Assembly: GCA_021822485.1 (NCBI GenBank)
Contig: JAKAQP010000008.1
Location: forward strand, 1-46,164
Origin: a bacterium
GTDB lineage: Bacteria; SZUA-79; Acidulodesulfobacterales; Acidulodesulfobacteraceae
Reading direction: 5' to 3'
DNA length: 46,164 nucleotides
In this document: piece after piece, positions 1 through 9,897 of the stretch
How positions within the stretch are numbered: position 1 is the stretch's first letter
Layout: the number at the start of each line of letters is the position of its first letter
Notes under the pieces: generated by a model
What the model was told of the DNA's origin: nothing
The model's input: the letters and a program-made list of their open reading frames with translations, nothing else
Databases searched by the model: none
Program-made: the position numbers and the translations under genes

Positions 1-1129
1 TTTCGTTTAATATCTCGCCGCAATATCTATATACTTCTTTTTTAATTTCATTTATATCGCCGTTTACTTTGCATCCTGCGGCAAATTTATGCCCGCCTCC
101 TCCGAACTTTTCGGCAACGTATGCGACATTTGCATAACTTTTTGACCTGAAATTCAACCTGTACTGGTTGAAACCGGTTTCCCTGAAAAATATTGCAATT
201 TCTACTCCCTGAATAGACCTTGGATAGTTAACGAAATTTTCATACAGTCCGTTAATTTTTCCGGAATCGGCTTCTTTAAGAACGTCTTCTATCATTTTTT
301 TTGTGCCGACCATAGATGCAACTTTTCCGCCTAATGAAAATTCTAATGTATTCAGGCTCTTTCCAAGCAAAAAATACATCTCGGCGGGTTTAGTCTCAAA
401 AAGTTCTGTAGCTATTGCAGAAGGATCCAGCCTGTATTCGTTTAACACCGAACATATATAGAACGATCTTTTATTTGCCGAAGAATAATGGAAAGAACCG
501 GTATCGGTAAGAATAGACGTGTATAAAGAAAGCGCTATATCGTCGTTTACAAAAGACAATATTTTAGCGCGCTCTTCTTTATCGCAGGGCAAAGGTTCCG
601 AAAATTTATCTCCAAGGAAATTATCGAACGGCGAATATTTAATATTGTTTATATATGCCCCGTATGCAAGAAAAAGGTAAAACAGAACTTCTCCTGCAGA
701 ACTCGCATCCGGCAGGACGAGATTTGCATGTCCGAAATACGTATTGGTAAAATGATGGTCTATATTAATTATTCTGTTTATTCCCGAAAGCTGTTCGTAA
801 TTCGAACCTATTCTGGAAAATTCGCCGCAATCTACTACAATAAGAAGATCTATAGGCTCTTTTGGAAATTCGTTTAAAAATTTATCCGACCTCGGTAAAA
901 ATTTCAAATTAGCAGGTATCTGATCTTTTTCGTAAAGATATACTTCTTTATCCAAAGATTTCAAAAATAATCCCGTCGCTATAGCGGAACTTATAGCATC
1001 TCCTTCCGGATTTTCATGGGTAGATACCATTATTTTTTTTGACGTTTCTATTATGCGGAATATCTCGCCGGCAGTATTTTTAAAAGCGTTTAAATCCGAA
1101 ACCGAATAATCTTTCTTTGAAGATATCAT
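1..1129 (-). CDS. nrnA: DHH/DHHA1 phosphoesterase (NrnA-like oligoribonuclease / pAp phosphatase), 3' end cut by window edge
   Basis: The frame is open from an ATG at 1129 to base 1, so about 376 residues are visible and only the last few are missing. Near the N-terminus is a HENPEGDAISS segment, a variant of the HxxPDGDAxGS motif that binds metal in DHH enzymes. The signature DHH motif follows in IDHHFTN, and near the end is the DHHA1 substrate loop GGGGHKFAAG. Family members degrade very short RNAs and remove the 3'-phosphate from pAp. It is the last visible gene of the rimP-nusA-infB-rbfA operon, 21 bases after rbfA, a placement common for nrnA. Family assignment is firm; which substrate dominates cannot be read from the sequence. 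Confidence 0.9.
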   Translation of the reverse strand, partial: MISSKKDYSVSDLNAFKNTAGEIFRIIETSKKIMVSTHENPEGDAISSAIATGLFLKSLDKEVYLYEKDQIPANLKFLPRSDKFLNEFPKEPIDLLIVVDCGEFSRIGSNYEQLSGINRIINIDHHFTNTYFGHANLVLPDASSAGEVLFYLFLAYGAYINNIKYSPFDNFLGDKFSEPLPCDKEERAKILSFVNDDIALSLYTSILTDTGSFHYSSANKRSFYICSVLNEYRLDPSAIATELFETKPAEMYFLLGKSLNTLEFSLGGKVASMVGTKKMIEDVLKEADSGKINGLYENFVNYPRSIQGVEIAIFFRETGFNQYRLNFRSKSYANVAYVAEKFGGGGHKFAAGCKVNGDINEIKKEVYRYCGEILNE

Positions 1130-1150
1130 AAATTTATATGCTTTTTTGTT

Positions 1151-1504
1151 TTATTTGTTTAACTTATTAATTTTGTAATTGTTTATTATATTATTTATTT
1201 CAAATGCCTGCTTTAATCCGTCATAATATTCAAATCTTATTTCAGGAACAACCCTTAAAAGTACCTTTGAAAAAACTACTTTTTTAATAAAATTTTTAGA
1301 ACTTTCAAAACCGCTTAATGCTTTTTTGATTTCTTTCTCTGAACCCATAACGCTGAAAAATATTTTACAAAATTTCAGATCTTTAGAAATTTCGGCGTTT
1401 ATAATAGTAACATTTTTTAGTCTTGTATCGTTTACTTCAAATTCCAAACATAACGATACTTCTCTTGCTATAAGTTCGGCGACTCTTTTATTTCTTTCTA
1501 TCAA
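1151..1504 (-). CDS. rbfA: Ribosome-binding factor A
   Basis: A 117-residue protein of the usual RbfA size, with the family's N-terminal pattern (ERNKRVAELIAREVS) and a single KH-like fold expected over its length. RbfA binds the 30S subunit and helps mature the 5' end of 16S rRNA. The start codon is TTG at 1504; no ATG or GTG lies upstream in frame before the infB stop, and the family alignment begins right here. It sits 24 bases after infB and before nrnA, the standard position in this operon. A weak AGAGG sequence precedes the start. Confidence 0.93.
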   Translation of the reverse strand: MIERNKRVAELIAREVSLCLEFEVNDTRLKNVTIINAEISKDLKFCKIFFSVMGSEKEIKKALSGFESSKNFIKKVVFSKVLLRVVPEIRFEYYDGLKQAFEINNIINNYKINKLNK

Positions 1505-1528
1505 TTTGCCTAAAACCTCTTTTATTCT

Positions 1529-3871
1529 TTATATTTTACCGTCCGTTGATTCCAGAGTCTGTTTTATGTATTCTATGTCAAAAGCTTCTATTATATCGCC
1601 GGTCTTTACGTCGTTGAAATTTTCAAGCAAAATACCGCATTCAAAATTAGCCTGAACTTCTTTAACGTCGTCTTTAAATCTCTTAAGAGAATTTATATGC
1701 CCCGTATATACTACCACATTGTCTCTCAGTAATCTTACGTTAGAAGACCTTTTAATAATGCCGTTCAAAACGAAAGAGCCTGCAACGGCTCCGAATTTTG
1801 GAACGTTAAAAACATTCCTTACTTCGGCTTTTCCTGTAATTTTCTCGTTTTCTATAGGAGCAAGAAGTCCTTCCATAGCATCTTTAATGTCTTTGACTGC
1901 ATCGTAAATTATGCTGTAGTACCTTATTTCTATTCCTTCCGTTTCGCTTAAAGCCGAGGCTTTTGGTTCAGGACGTACGTTGAACGCTATAATTATCGAA
2001 TTGGTAGCTTTTGCAAGCATAACATCGCTTTCTGTTATAGCGGAAGCGCCGCCGTGAATAACGTTTACCTTTACTTTTGGATTGGAAAGTTTTTTAAACG
2101 ACTGTATTAAAGCTTCCATCGAACCGTAAACGTCTGTTTTTACGATTAGCTTAAGTTCTTTTACGTCGCCCGTTTTAATCTTTTCATATAAACCTTCAAG
2201 AGTTAATCTTGCATTTGAATTAAGTTCCGATTCTCTGTGTTTCAACTGTCTTTCCAAACTTATTCTTTTTGCTTCTTTTTCGTCTTTAAGGGCAATAAAA
2301 TTATCCCCCGGAGATGCAACTCCTTCTAATCCGAATATCTCGACCGGCGTAGAAGGTCCGGCCAATAATATTTTATTTCCCTTATAATCCAGCATAGCTC
2401 TGACTTTAACGTAATATAAACCACAGACTGCACTGTCGTTAACGTTTAACGTTCCGCTCTGAATTAATACCGTGGCAACCGGCCCCCTGCCTTTATCCAG
2501 CTTTGCTTCTATAACTGTTCCTCTTGCGGGTTTATTCGGATTTGCTTTTAATTCCAATATTTCAGCTTGTAGAATAATAAGTTCTAATAGTTCTTTTATT
2601 CCGATACCGGCTTTAGCGGAAACCTCCGCATAAAGGGTAGTTCCGCCAAGTTCTTCGGAAACAAGACCGTATTCTAACAGGCTGTTTTTTATTTTAGCGG
2701 GGTTAGCCCCTGGCTTGTCTATTTTATTTATCGCAACTATAATAGGAACGTTTGCCGCCTTAGCATGATTAATAGCTTCTATGGTCTGGGGCATAACTCC
2801 ATCGTCTGCGGCAACGACTAGAACGACGATATCCGTTATACCGGCTCCTCTTGCCCTCATTTCAGTAAAAGCTTCATGACCCGGAGTATCTAAAAAAGTT
2901 ATCATTGAATCATCTATTTTTACGCTGTATGCTCCAATATGCTGAGTTATGCCGCCGGCTTCGTTGGAAGTTACGTTTGTCTTTCTTATGGCATCCAGCA
3001 GAGAAGTTTTTCCGTGATCTACGTGACCCATTACCGTAACTACCGGAGCTCTTGGTAAAAGCGATTCTTCCGTATCGACGGATTCTTCCAAAGCTACCGC
3101 TTCATTAAAACTGACGTTTTCTACGGTATATCCGTATTCCGATGCTATAAGGGATGCTGTATCCACGTCTATTACGTGATTCATGACAGCGATAATTCCG
3201 ATATCCATTAGTTTTTTTATAACTTCTGCGGCTTTAACTCCGAGAGCCTGCGATAACTCGTTTACCGTTATACCGCTGCTGATTTTTATTACCTTTTTGG
3301 AAGCTTTTTTTTCCGGTATTATCTGTTGAACATGCTTAACTTGCTTGCCGTGCTTGCCGCCAAATTTTCTTTTATTATGCTTTCTAAAAACAAAAGATTC
3401 GCCTTCTTCCGACGTATCAATGAATTTCTCGTTTTTAGAAAATTTTAACTGAGGTCCTTTTTTTATTTCTTCTTTTTTCACCGGTTTTTTATGTCCGGAA
3501 ACATCGGTGGTTTCTTCGGCCAATGCTTTAACTTTTGATACGTCTAAGGTCTTGATTACACTCAGAACGTCCGTTTTTTGAACGGGTTCGTTTTTTGCTC
3601 CTTTTTTTAATTTCCCCGTTTTTTCTTTTTCTTTTGAATTTTTTTCCGATAATACGACGTCTTGCTGCTGTTTAGATTTTACCTGTTCTTTATTAACTTT
3701 ATCGGTTTCGGCGGGGGCAACAAGTATTATTTTTTCGATATTTCCGGTTCTTTCAACCTTACGCGCATCTGCGGACGTTGCCAGTTCAGGCAAATTAACT
3801 TTAGATTCTTCCGGCTCTGCAGCGCTTGCCCTTCTTCTTATAACTCCTTTAGAAACTCTTCTTTCTTCCAT
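1529..3871 (-). CDS. infB: Translation initiation factor IF-2
   Basis: 780 residues. The first ~190 are a charged Lys/Glu-rich linker. An IF2_N-type helical segment follows at about 200-250 ([20 protein letters not shown]). The GTPase domain shows G1 GHVDHGKTS, the switch region [11 protein letters not shown]3 DTPGHEAF and G4 [10 protein letters not shown]. Domains II-IV that bind 50S and fMet-tRNA occupy the C-terminal half. IF-2 places initiator tRNA on the 30S subunit and promotes subunit joining. ATG start with a loose AAGGA nine bases upstream. It lies directly after nusA with a 28-base gap; the ylxR gene often found between them is absent. Confidence 0.98.
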   Translation of the reverse strand: MEERRVSKGVIRRRASAAEPEESKVNLPELATSADARKVERTGNIEKIILVAPAETDKVNKEQVKSKQQQDVVLSEKNSKEKEKTGKLKKGAKNEPVQKTDVLSVIKTLDVSKVKALAEETTDVSGHKKPVKKEEIKKGPQLKFSKNEKFIDTSEEGESFVFRKHNKRKFGGKHGKQVKHVQQIIPEKKASKKVIKISSGITVNELSQALGVKAAEVIKKLMDIGIIAVMNHVIDVDTASLIASEYGYTVENVSFNEAVALEESVDTEESLLPRAPVVTVMGHVDHGKTSLLDAIRKTNVTSNEAGGITQHIGAYSVKIDDSMITFLDTPGHEAFTEMRARGAGITDIVVLVVAADDGVMPQTIEAINHAKAANVPIIVAINKIDKPGANPAKIKNSLLEYGLVSEELGGTTLYAEVSAKAGIGIKELLELIILQAEILELKANPNKPARGTVIEAKLDKGRGPVATVLIQSGTLNVNDSAVCGLYYVKVRAMLDYKGNKILLAGPSTPVEIFGLEGVASPGDNFIALKDEKEAKRISLERQLKHRESELNSNARLTLEGLYEKIKTGDVKELKLIVKTDVYGSMEALIQSFKKLSNPKVKVNVIHGGASAITESDVMLAKATNSIIIAFNVRPEPKASALSETEGIEIRYYSIIYDAVKDIKDAMEGLLAPIENEKITGKAEVRNVFNVPKFGAVAGSFVLNGIIKRSSNVRLLRDNVVVYTGHINSLKRFKDDVKEVQANFECGILLENFNDVKTGDIIEAFDIEYIKQTLESTDGKI

Positions 3872-3899
3872 TATTTTTTGTCCTTGTCGATAAAGATGT

Positions 3900-5195
3900 T
3901 TATATCGTATCCTGTTCTATTTTTTCTTTAAGTTCTAAATCCGCTTTAATTTTTTCCAAATATTCTTTTGCAGAATTTATAATCTTCTCCGCTTTTTTAT
4001 TATCTACAGTAATATCTTTAGCTAATTTATCTGCATCGGCGTCGGCAACGCTTTCAATAGAAACATAGCCGTTTTGATACAGAAGTTTAGCGGTAATATC
4101 TCCTACACTGGGTATTTCCATTAGTTCTTTATAGGCGTTTTTATCTTTAGAACCCATCTTAGACTGGCTTAATATGTCTAATTTATAACCTATAAGCTTT
4201 GAAGCAAGCCTTACGTTCTGTCCCTGCTTGCCTATAGCAAGGGCAAGCTGGTCGTCCGAAACTATAACCGTAATAGTTTTTGAATCTTCATCTACCGTTA
4301 TATTGGAAACATCTACCGAACTTAAAGCGCTCACGGCAAACTTAGCCGGATTATCGGAATAAGGTATAATATCTATTTTTTCGCCTCTTAGTTCGTTGGT
4401 TATACTCTGTATTCTTATACCTCTCATACCTACGCATGCGCCGACCGGATCTATGTCTTTATTCGTGGTTGCAACCGCTATTTTAGACCTGAAACCCGGC
4501 GCTCTGGCAACTCTGACTATTTTAACCGTTCCGTCGTATATTTCGGGAACTTCCGTCTCAAAAAGTTTGGTCAAAAATTCATCGGAAGCACGCGACAGAA
4601 CAAGCTTTGGTCCGCCTTTTTCCATCTTAATATTTGATAAAACGGCCCTTATCCTGTCATGCGGCCTGTATGTTTCGCTGAATATTTGCTCCTGCCTCGG
4701 TAAAATGGCTTCCGTTTTTCCTAAATCGACTATTATCATAGATTTTTCTACTTTTCTTACTAAGCCGCTTACGATCTCTCCTCTGCGCTCGTTAAATTCG
4801 TTAAAAATATTTTTATGCTCTATTTCCTTTATTTTTTGAAAAATAATCTGCTTTGCAACCTGCGCTTCTATTCTGCCGTATATATTTTTTTCGACTTTTA
4901 ATCCCAGAATATCGCCCATAATTGCACCGGGATCAGCTTCCAGGGCTTCTTCGAGAGATATTTCCGTTTTAGAATTTTTAACGTCTTCGACAACCTTTTT
5001 AAACATAAAAATTTCTATCTCTCCGGTTTCATCCGTAAAATGCGATTCGAGATCGTATCCCTGTCCTAGATTTTTCCTGGCAATTGCTAAGATAGCCTGC
5101 TCTAAAGCTTCAACGACTAATTGTTTTTCGATGTTCTTATCTTTAGATACCTGGTCGATTACAGGATTTAGATCGCTTATAATAATCTGGGGCAC
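3900..5195 (-). CDS. nusA: Transcription termination/antitermination factor NusA
   Basis: 431 residues with the complete NusA layout: an N-terminal RNA-polymerase-binding domain (1-~125), an S1 domain (around [21 protein letters not shown] without the first residue), two KH domains ([13 protein letters not shown] and [13 protein letters not shown], the GxxG loops visible in each), and a C-terminal helix-hairpin-helix repeat ([18 protein letters not shown]). It controls pausing, intrinsic termination and rRNA antitermination. The start is GTG at 5195, supported by AGGAG seven bases upstream (5203-5207). Second gene of the operon after rimP; its own product could act on the terminator found in the leader. 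Confidence 0.97.
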   Translation of the reverse strand: MPQIIISDLNPVIDQVSKDKNIEKQLVVEALEQAILAIARKNLGQGYDLESHFTDETGEIEIFMFKKVVEDVKNSKTEISLEEALEADPGAIMGDILGLKVEKNIYGRIEAQVAKQIIFQKIKEIEHKNIFNEFNERRGEIVSGLVRKVEKSMIIVDLGKTEAILPRQEQIFSETYRPHDRIRAVLSNIKMEKGGPKLVLSRASDEFLTKLFETEVPEIYDGTVKIVRVARAPGFRSKIAVATTNKDIDPVGACVGMRGIRIQSITNELRGEKIDIIPYSDNPAKFAVSALSSVDVSNITVDEDSKTITVIVSDDQLALAIGKQGQNVRLASKLIGYKLDILSQSKMGSKDKNAYKELMEIPSVGDITAKLLYQNGYVSIESVADADADKLAKDITVDNKKAEKIINSAKEYLEKIKADLELKEKIEQDTI

Positions 5196-5241
5196 CTTAA
5201 AACTCCTTAATTTTATTAATTAATATTATAAAAATTATATA

Positions 5242-5721
5242 CTATACTACTAAAAGATTTCCTTTTTTTATGTCGTAAAAATCGACTTTTACAATTTTAT
5301 TTTCTATTTCGTCTAAAATTGAGACTTTTTTATTTTTGTCTCCGTCCGAAACCTCGGCTATTTCACCTATAAGATTAATTCTGCCTTCGGTTTTATTTTT
5401 TAAAACTATTTTAGCTCTTTTTCCGATAAATTTTTCATAATCGTTAAACTTTATAAGTACCCTGTTAACGCCTGGAGAAGAAACTTCAAGCGTGTATTTA
5501 AATTTTATTATGTCTTTTACATCTAAAATCATTCCTATTTCTTTAGATATTTCCGATAAAACCGATATATCTACGCCTTTTTCCGAATCTACGTAAATCC
5601 TTAAAATTGCTCCGCTGTTTTTCTTAGCCGGAAAAAATACGGCGCCGACTAAATAACATCCGTAATAAGGCACTATATCTTCTATAATTCTTTCTAAATC
5701 ATTAATTAAATTTTCGTGCAT
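5242..5721 (-). CDS. rimP: Ribosome maturation factor RimP
   Basis: 159 residues from ATG 5721, matching the usual RimP length. N-terminal alpha/beta domain with the family features GCYLVGAVF and LRIYVDSEKGVDI; the segment LEVSSPGVNRVL is the conserved RimP signature before the C-terminal SH3-like domain. RimP assists 30S assembly. A longer frame opens at a GTG at 5748, but that codon lies inside a terminator stem, and the family homology begins after the ATG, so the ATG is preferred. No clear Shine-Dalgarno precedes it. First gene of the nusA operon. Confidence 0.93.
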   Translation of the reverse strand: MHENLINDLERIIEDIVPYYGCYLVGAVFFPAKKNSGAILRIYVDSEKGVDISVLSEISKEIGMILDVKDIIKFKYTLEVSSPGVNRVLIKFNDYEKFIGKRAKIVLKNKTEGRINLIGEIAEVSDGDKNKKVSILDEIENKIVKVDFYDIKKGNLLVV

Positions 5722-5726
5722 AAAAC

Positions 5727-5750
5727 AAAAAAAGCGGGTAAAACCCACTT
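5727..5750 (-). terminator. Intrinsic terminator in the rimP-nusA leader (possible attenuator)
   Basis: On the minus strand the stem AAGTGGGT/ACCCGCTT (7 bp plus one A-T, one G-U wobble) with a TTT loop is followed by six T residues. It ends five bases before the rimP ATG. Because a strong promoter lies upstream of it at 5804-5832, it can both end truA transcripts and attenuate the rimP-nusA-infB operon. Confidence 0.75.
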
Positions 5751-5788
5751 TATATAAAAAACAAAATTAGGTGAAACTTTTTTATATA
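5751..5788 (-). repeat. 11-bp perfect inverted repeat in the rimP leader
   Basis: Arms at 5778-5788 and 5751-5761 (TATATAAAAAA and its exact complement) enclose a 16-base loop. The second arm abuts the terminator stem, so the leader RNA can fold as two stacked hairpins. The loop contains CACCU, the only C-rich stretch there. Confidence 0.65.
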
Positions 5789-5803
5789 CAACTAGATATT
5801 AAA

Positions 5804-5832
5804 ATTATAATGAAAATTTAATAAAATATCAA
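5804..5832 (-). promoter_or_regulatory. Sigma70 promoter for rimP-nusA-infB-rbfA-nrnA
   Basis: TTGATA (5827-5832) and TATAAT (5804-5809) are separated by exactly 17 bases on the minus strand. The -35 box overlaps the truA stop codon. The predicted start near 5797 gives a 76-base leader containing both hairpins. Confidence 0.75.
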
Positions 5833-6599
5833 CAATAAATTTTATGTTTATATTTTACGGAATGCAAAAAAAGACCGCAAGGCGGAGCGCATACCGAATT
5901 GCAAATAAAGTTTCTTTCTCGTAACATTTTTTTTAAACAGTCTATATCAGTTTTTCCCGTTCCGCAAAAAATTAATGCTCCGACTATTCTTCTGGCCATG
6001 TTTCTCAAAAAACCGCCGCCTTCTATAAGAATATCATATCCGTATCGTTCTTTGCATATTTTTATTTCAGTTATAATCCTGTTATAATTTTTATTTTTAT
6101 CATTACTTTCCTTTCTCGTAAAATTAAAAAAATCGTTCATTCCCATAAAAACTGAGACCGAACTGCTCATGAGGTCTAAATTTAATTCTTCTTTGACAAA
6201 CCACGACCTGTTAATCAATAGAGGGCTTCTAAAACCTGAATTAATTTTATAAAGATACGTTTTTGACAGCGTATCGCGGGTGGCATGGAAAGAATCGTGG
6301 ACAGTCTCTATGTTTTTTATCGATATATCATGAGGAAGAATGCCGTTTAACGCTATTTTAAATTTATTAGTATCGTAAAGAAACGGAAGTTTGAAATTAG
6401 CAACCTGGTTTAACGCATGAACCCCTGCATCGGTTCTTCCTGAAACCAATAACTTTGTATCGGTTCCAGTAAATATTTTTATAGCTCTATTAATTTCGTT
6501 TTCCACAGTTTTACCGCCGCGGCGGCTGCACGAACCGGTTTGAGACTGCCAGCCTTCGTAATTAGTTCCGCAATATTCTATAACCGCTAAATAATTCAT
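5829..6599 (-). CDS. truA: tRNA pseudouridine(38-40) synthase TruA
   Basis: 256 residues. The catalytic Asp is D57 in SGRTDAGVHAL, the TruA signature. Further family features are the N-terminal YCGTNYEGWQSQ and the C-terminal GGGFLRNMARRIVGAL helix. It converts uridines 38-40 of the tRNA anticodon arm to pseudouridine. ATG start with AAAGG a few bases upstream. It follows pilR by 20 bases, so it may be read from the pilus operon. The last bases of the gene carry the -35 box of the rimP promoter. Confidence 0.96.
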   Translation of the reverse strand: MNYLAVIEYCGTNYEGWQSQTGSCSRRGGKTVENEINRAIKIFTGTDTKLLVSGRTDAGVHALNQVANFKLPFLYDTNKFKIALNGILPHDISIKNIETVHDSFHATRDTLSKTYLYKINSGFRSPLLINRSWFVKEELNLDLMSSSVSVFMGMNDFFNFTRKESNDKNKNYNRIITEIKICKERYGYDILIEGGGFLRNMARRIVGALIFCGTGKTDIDCLKKMLRERNFICNSVCAPPCGLFLHSVKYKHKIYC

Positions 6600-6619
6600 T
6601 TGACCTTTATGTTATAGTT

Positions 6620-8152
6620 TTATCTGCCGTTACCGCATTTTGAAAGTATATATCTTAGCGACCTCAAAGACAAGCCTAAAGTTTTAGCCGCTTCTAATTT
6701 AGAATTTTCTTTTTTTATCCTGTCCGCCACTATATATTTTTCTATTTCTTTTATAAAATCGGGCAGCGTCAATTTTCCATACCGTTTATTTAAATTTTCA
6801 AAAATTCCGGCTATTTCCGCCATATAATATTCCATGTTAATATCGTCCGTTTTGCGGATATCCGTATCCGGAATATTCTTATAAACCATTGAAGAAAGAT
6901 TTTCTTTTCTATCGTGTTTATTTTTTTCTAAAATATAATCCGGCAGACAGTCTAAAACAATCTCTTTATATTTATTTAATAACGGTTCTTCCTCTGTATC
7001 CGAACCGCCGCAGTAAATACAAGCTCTTTCTATTATGTTTTCCAGCTCGCGTACATTGCCAGGATAATCATATTCCGCAAGAAGCGCAAGAGCTTCCTGC
7101 GAAATAGAAGTTATTGATTTAGAATATTTTTTTATAAAATACGGAATTAATTCCGGCAAATCTTCTTTATGTTCCCTAAGAGGCGGCATTAAAATATTTA
7201 TTTTGTTTAACCTGTAATAAAGGTCTTCCCTAAAATTTCCCTCCGATATTAAAGCAGGCAAATCTTTATTTGTAGCGGCTATTATTTTAACGTTCAGCGA
7301 CTCTTCTTTATTGGAGCCTAATTTCCTGTATGTTTTTTCCTGCAAAATTCTCAGCAGTTTAACCTGAACCTGCATAGGCAAATCGCCTATTTCGTCCAGA
7401 AAAAGTATGCCTCCGTCGGCATACTTTATTAAACCGGTTTTATCGGTTTCCGCTCCGGTAAAAGTCCCTTTGGCATAACCGAACAATTCGCTTTCTACGA
7501 GATTATCCGGAATTGCAGCAATATTTACCGGAACGAAAGGTATCTTTTTTGAATCGTAAGAATTTTTAGAATAAATCTCGTAAATTAATTTTGCCGCCAG
7601 TTCTTTACCTGTTCCGGACTCTCCGGTGAGGAGTATAGTGATAAAACCTTTAGAAACGCGGTTTAAATCGTTAAGAACAGAGTTTACGGCTTTTGAAGAA
7701 CCTATAATGCCACCTCTTAAAAACCCTGTTTTTTTTAAATCGTTAAGCTCGTCTAAAACCGAAAAATAATCCAGCGCATTTTTAATTATTATTCTGAACT
7801 CTTCATTGTCCAAAGGTTTGGTAAGGTAATCGAAAGCGCCTAGTTTTATAGCTTCTATGCCTATTTTAACATCGGAATATGCAGTCATTAATATAACCGG
7901 AATTTTGCCGTAATTTAAAGCAGATTCTTTATATTCCCGTTTTATATGCTTTATCAAATCCATTCCGGACATTTCGGGCATTCTTACGTCTGATATTATC
8001 AGATTAAAAATTTGTGTTTTTAGAAGTTTTATAACAGCATTTGCGCTCTGCGCCGTAACAACCTCATAACCGTCCATTGCAAGAAGTATAGAAAGCGATT
8101 CAAGAATAGATTTTTCGTCGTCGACTACTAATATTCTCTGTTTATTTTTCAT
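6620..8152 (-). CDS. pilR: PilR-like sigma54-dependent response regulator
   Basis: 510 residues. Receiver domain with phospho-acceptor D55 (IISDVRMPE) and the acidic pair D11-D12. AAA+ domain with Walker A GESGTGKE (177-184), the sigma54-contact loop as GTFTGA (229-234; PilR proteins usually read GSFTGA) and Walker B GGILFLDEIGD. The C-terminal Fis-type helix-turn-helix reads AAKTLGLSLRSLRYILSK, close to the classic PilR helix. About 80 residues of poorly conserved linker separate the AAA+ and DNA-binding parts, longer than usual. It should activate pilin transcription with sigma54 RNA polymerase; the pilin gene is not in the window. Directly downstream of the PilS-like kinase. Confidence 0.88.
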   Translation of the reverse strand: MKNKQRILVVDDEKSILESLSILLAMDGYEVVTAQSANAVIKLLKTQIFNLIISDVRMPEMSGMDLIKHIKREYKESALNYGKIPVILMTAYSDVKIGIEAIKLGAFDYLTKPLDNEEFRIIIKNALDYFSVLDELNDLKKTGFLRGGIIGSSKAVNSVLNDLNRVSKGFITILLTGESGTGKELAAKLIYEIYSKNSYDSKKIPFVPVNIAAIPDNLVESELFGYAKGTFTGAETDKTGLIKYADGGILFLDEIGDLPMQVQVKLLRILQEKTYRKLGSNKEESLNVKIIAATNKDLPALISEGNFREDLYYRLNKINILMPPLREHKEDLPELIPYFIKKYSKSITSISQEALALLAEYDYPGNVRELENIIERACIYCGGSDTEEEPLLNKYKEIVLDCLPDYILEKNKHDRKENLSSMVYKNIPDTDIRKTDDINMEYYMAEIAGIFENLNKRYGKLTLPDFIKEIEKYIVADRIKKENSKLEAAKTLGLSLRSLRYILSKCGNGR

Positions 8153-8178
8153 TTTAACTCATTTATTTATTGAATAAA

Positions 8179-9897
8179 TTAATTATTAACCGGTTTTAAC
8201 GGTATATCTATTTTAATTAAAGTTCCTATAAATTTTCTGCTGATTATGCTTACGTTCCCCCCGAGGCTTTCGGTTACGGAATAAACTACCGACAATCCAA
8301 GTCCAAAACCGTTTTCTTTGGTGGAAAAAAGAGGTTTAAAAGCATTCCTAATGGTAAAATCGTCCATACCCTCTCCGTTATCAGCCACGGTTATAGAAAT
8401 AAAATTTTTTTCTTCCGTTTTTTTTTCCTTTTTAGCCCCTATCCTTACGATTCCTTTTTTTTTATTTTCTTTTATTGAATTCGACATGCTTATTTCGACC
8501 GATTGCACCGCATTTTGAATTAAATTTGAAAATACCTGAATAATTCTATTTTTTTCCGAATACATCTTTTCTTCTTTGCCGACGGAGTTATGAATTTTCA
8601 CTCCTGTGCCGCCAGTATATTTTAATATTATCTCATTTATAAGCTGATATAAATTAAAATTTTCAAAATTGCCGTTTGCCGCCGTTGATTTTGTTTTTAT
8701 TAATCCTAAAAAATCCGTTACTAGATTATTAAGCCTGTCGGATTCGGTTTTAATTATATTTATCAATCTTTTATGGTCTGATTCTTTAATATCCGAATAT
8801 CTAGAATCTAGAACATAAGCGGAAGTATTTATAGCCGAAAGGGGATTTCTGATTTCATGGGCGAGCCAGCCTGCAAATTTACCGGCGGTTTTAAGGCTTT
8901 CGTTGATTCTAGATTCCGTTTCTAATTCTTTTAAATAAGTTATATCCTTGAAAAGCAGAATATAATTTCCTATTTTGCGCGCATCGCCTGCCGGCTCGGT
9001 AACGGCAAAACCTAAAACAGTATTTTTATGGTTAATTTCAAACCTGTTCCCATCTTTTTTTTCTTTTTTCAAAAAGACGTTTATGGGAAAATTTTCAAAA
9101 ATATCCGTTATCTTGACATCGCAATTATAAAGAATTCCTGTTTTATTTTTAAAATTTCGTTCCGAATCCAGATTAACGATTTTAACCGCCGATTCGTTTA
9201 TAAAAACTACATTAAAATTTTCGTCTAAAACGATAATCCCTTGCGAAAAAGAGTTAAACAACTCTCTGTTAAAATTTTGAGATTTTTTTATAAATTCATC
9301 TTTTTCTATTATTTTGTTGCTTAAATTGCCGAGTTCTCCGGAGAAACGATAAAAAAGCCATGTAAATATTAAAACACCGAGTATATTGGTGCTCGTAATA
9401 AATAAAAGCTTATCGGGATTATATAAAAAATAATAATGGCTGCCTATGTCGAAATAATAATGAAGATCGGCCGACAACCCTATAGCTAAGGTCGAAGCAA
9501 TGCCGTATATTAAAACTCCCGATTTTAAAAAAATAAATCCCGCGATAATAATTAGAAGATAATATAAAAATATAAACTTATCGTTTAAACCGCTGCTTAA
9601 TATGATTAATAGCGATATAACTGAAAAATCTAACGATAACTGGAAAAAACCAAAAAAAACCAAAAATTTATAATTGCCTTTTTTTCTAAAAAAAAACAAA
9701 ATTACATAATAAAGAATAGTTATAAATATTACGAGGAGGGTAAAAAAATATATAAAGACGGAATAATGAATTATATCTTTATAATTAAGGATGACGTATG
9801 ACAGGACGATTAAAGAAAATGCTAAAATTCTAAAAGTTATTGCAAATTTTAATTTGTTGTATAAATTTTTAAAATCTCCTTCATTAATTTTTTTCAT
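8179..9897 (-). CDS. pilS: PilS-like membrane sensor histidine kinase
   Basis: 572 residues. The first ~190 form about six hydrophobic segments with very short loops, the arrangement of PilS, which senses in the membrane. A PAS domain follows at roughly 205-320, then HisKA with H347 in LAHEIRNPLSA, and the HATPase domain (NLIQNAVQS, DNGEGMD, GFGLGLSV). Its ATG overlaps the pilC stop as ATGA, so translation is coupled to the pilus motor genes. Partner is the PilR-like regulator 26 bases downstream. Kinase identity is certain; the PilS name rests on topology and neighbours. Confidence 0.88.
   Translation of the reverse strand: MKKINEGDFKNLYNKLKFAITFRILAFSLIVLSYVILNYKDIIHYSVFIYFFTLLVIFITILYYVILFFFRKKGNYKFLVFFGFFQLSLDFSVISLLIILSSGLNDKFIFLYYLLIIIAGFIFLKSGVLIYGIASTLAIGLSADLHYYFDIGSHYYFLYNPDKLLFITSTNILGVLIFTWLFYRFSGELGNLSNKIIEKDEFIKKSQNFNRELFNSFSQGIIVLDENFNVVFINESAVKIVNLDSERNFKNKTGILYNCDVKITDIFENFPINVFLKKEKKDGNRFEINHKNTVLGFAVTEPAGDARKIGNYILLFKDITYLKELETESRINESLKTAGKFAGWLAHEIRNPLSAINTSAYVLDSRYSDIKESDHKRLINIIKTESDRLNNLVTDFLGLIKTKSTAANGNFENFNLYQLINEIILKYTGGTGVKIHNSVGKEEKMYSEKNRIIQVFSNLIQNAVQSVEISMSNSIKENKKKGIVRIGAKKEKKTEEKNFISITVADNGEGMDDFTIRNAFKPLFSTKENGFGLGLSVVYSVTESLGGNVSIISRKFIGTLIKIDIPLKPVNN

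Noticed and set aside
5722-5748. Nine-codon longer rimP start at a GTG (5748)
   Set aside because: The GTG lies inside a terminator stem, the extra residues are not part of the family, and the ATG at 5721 gives the normal length.
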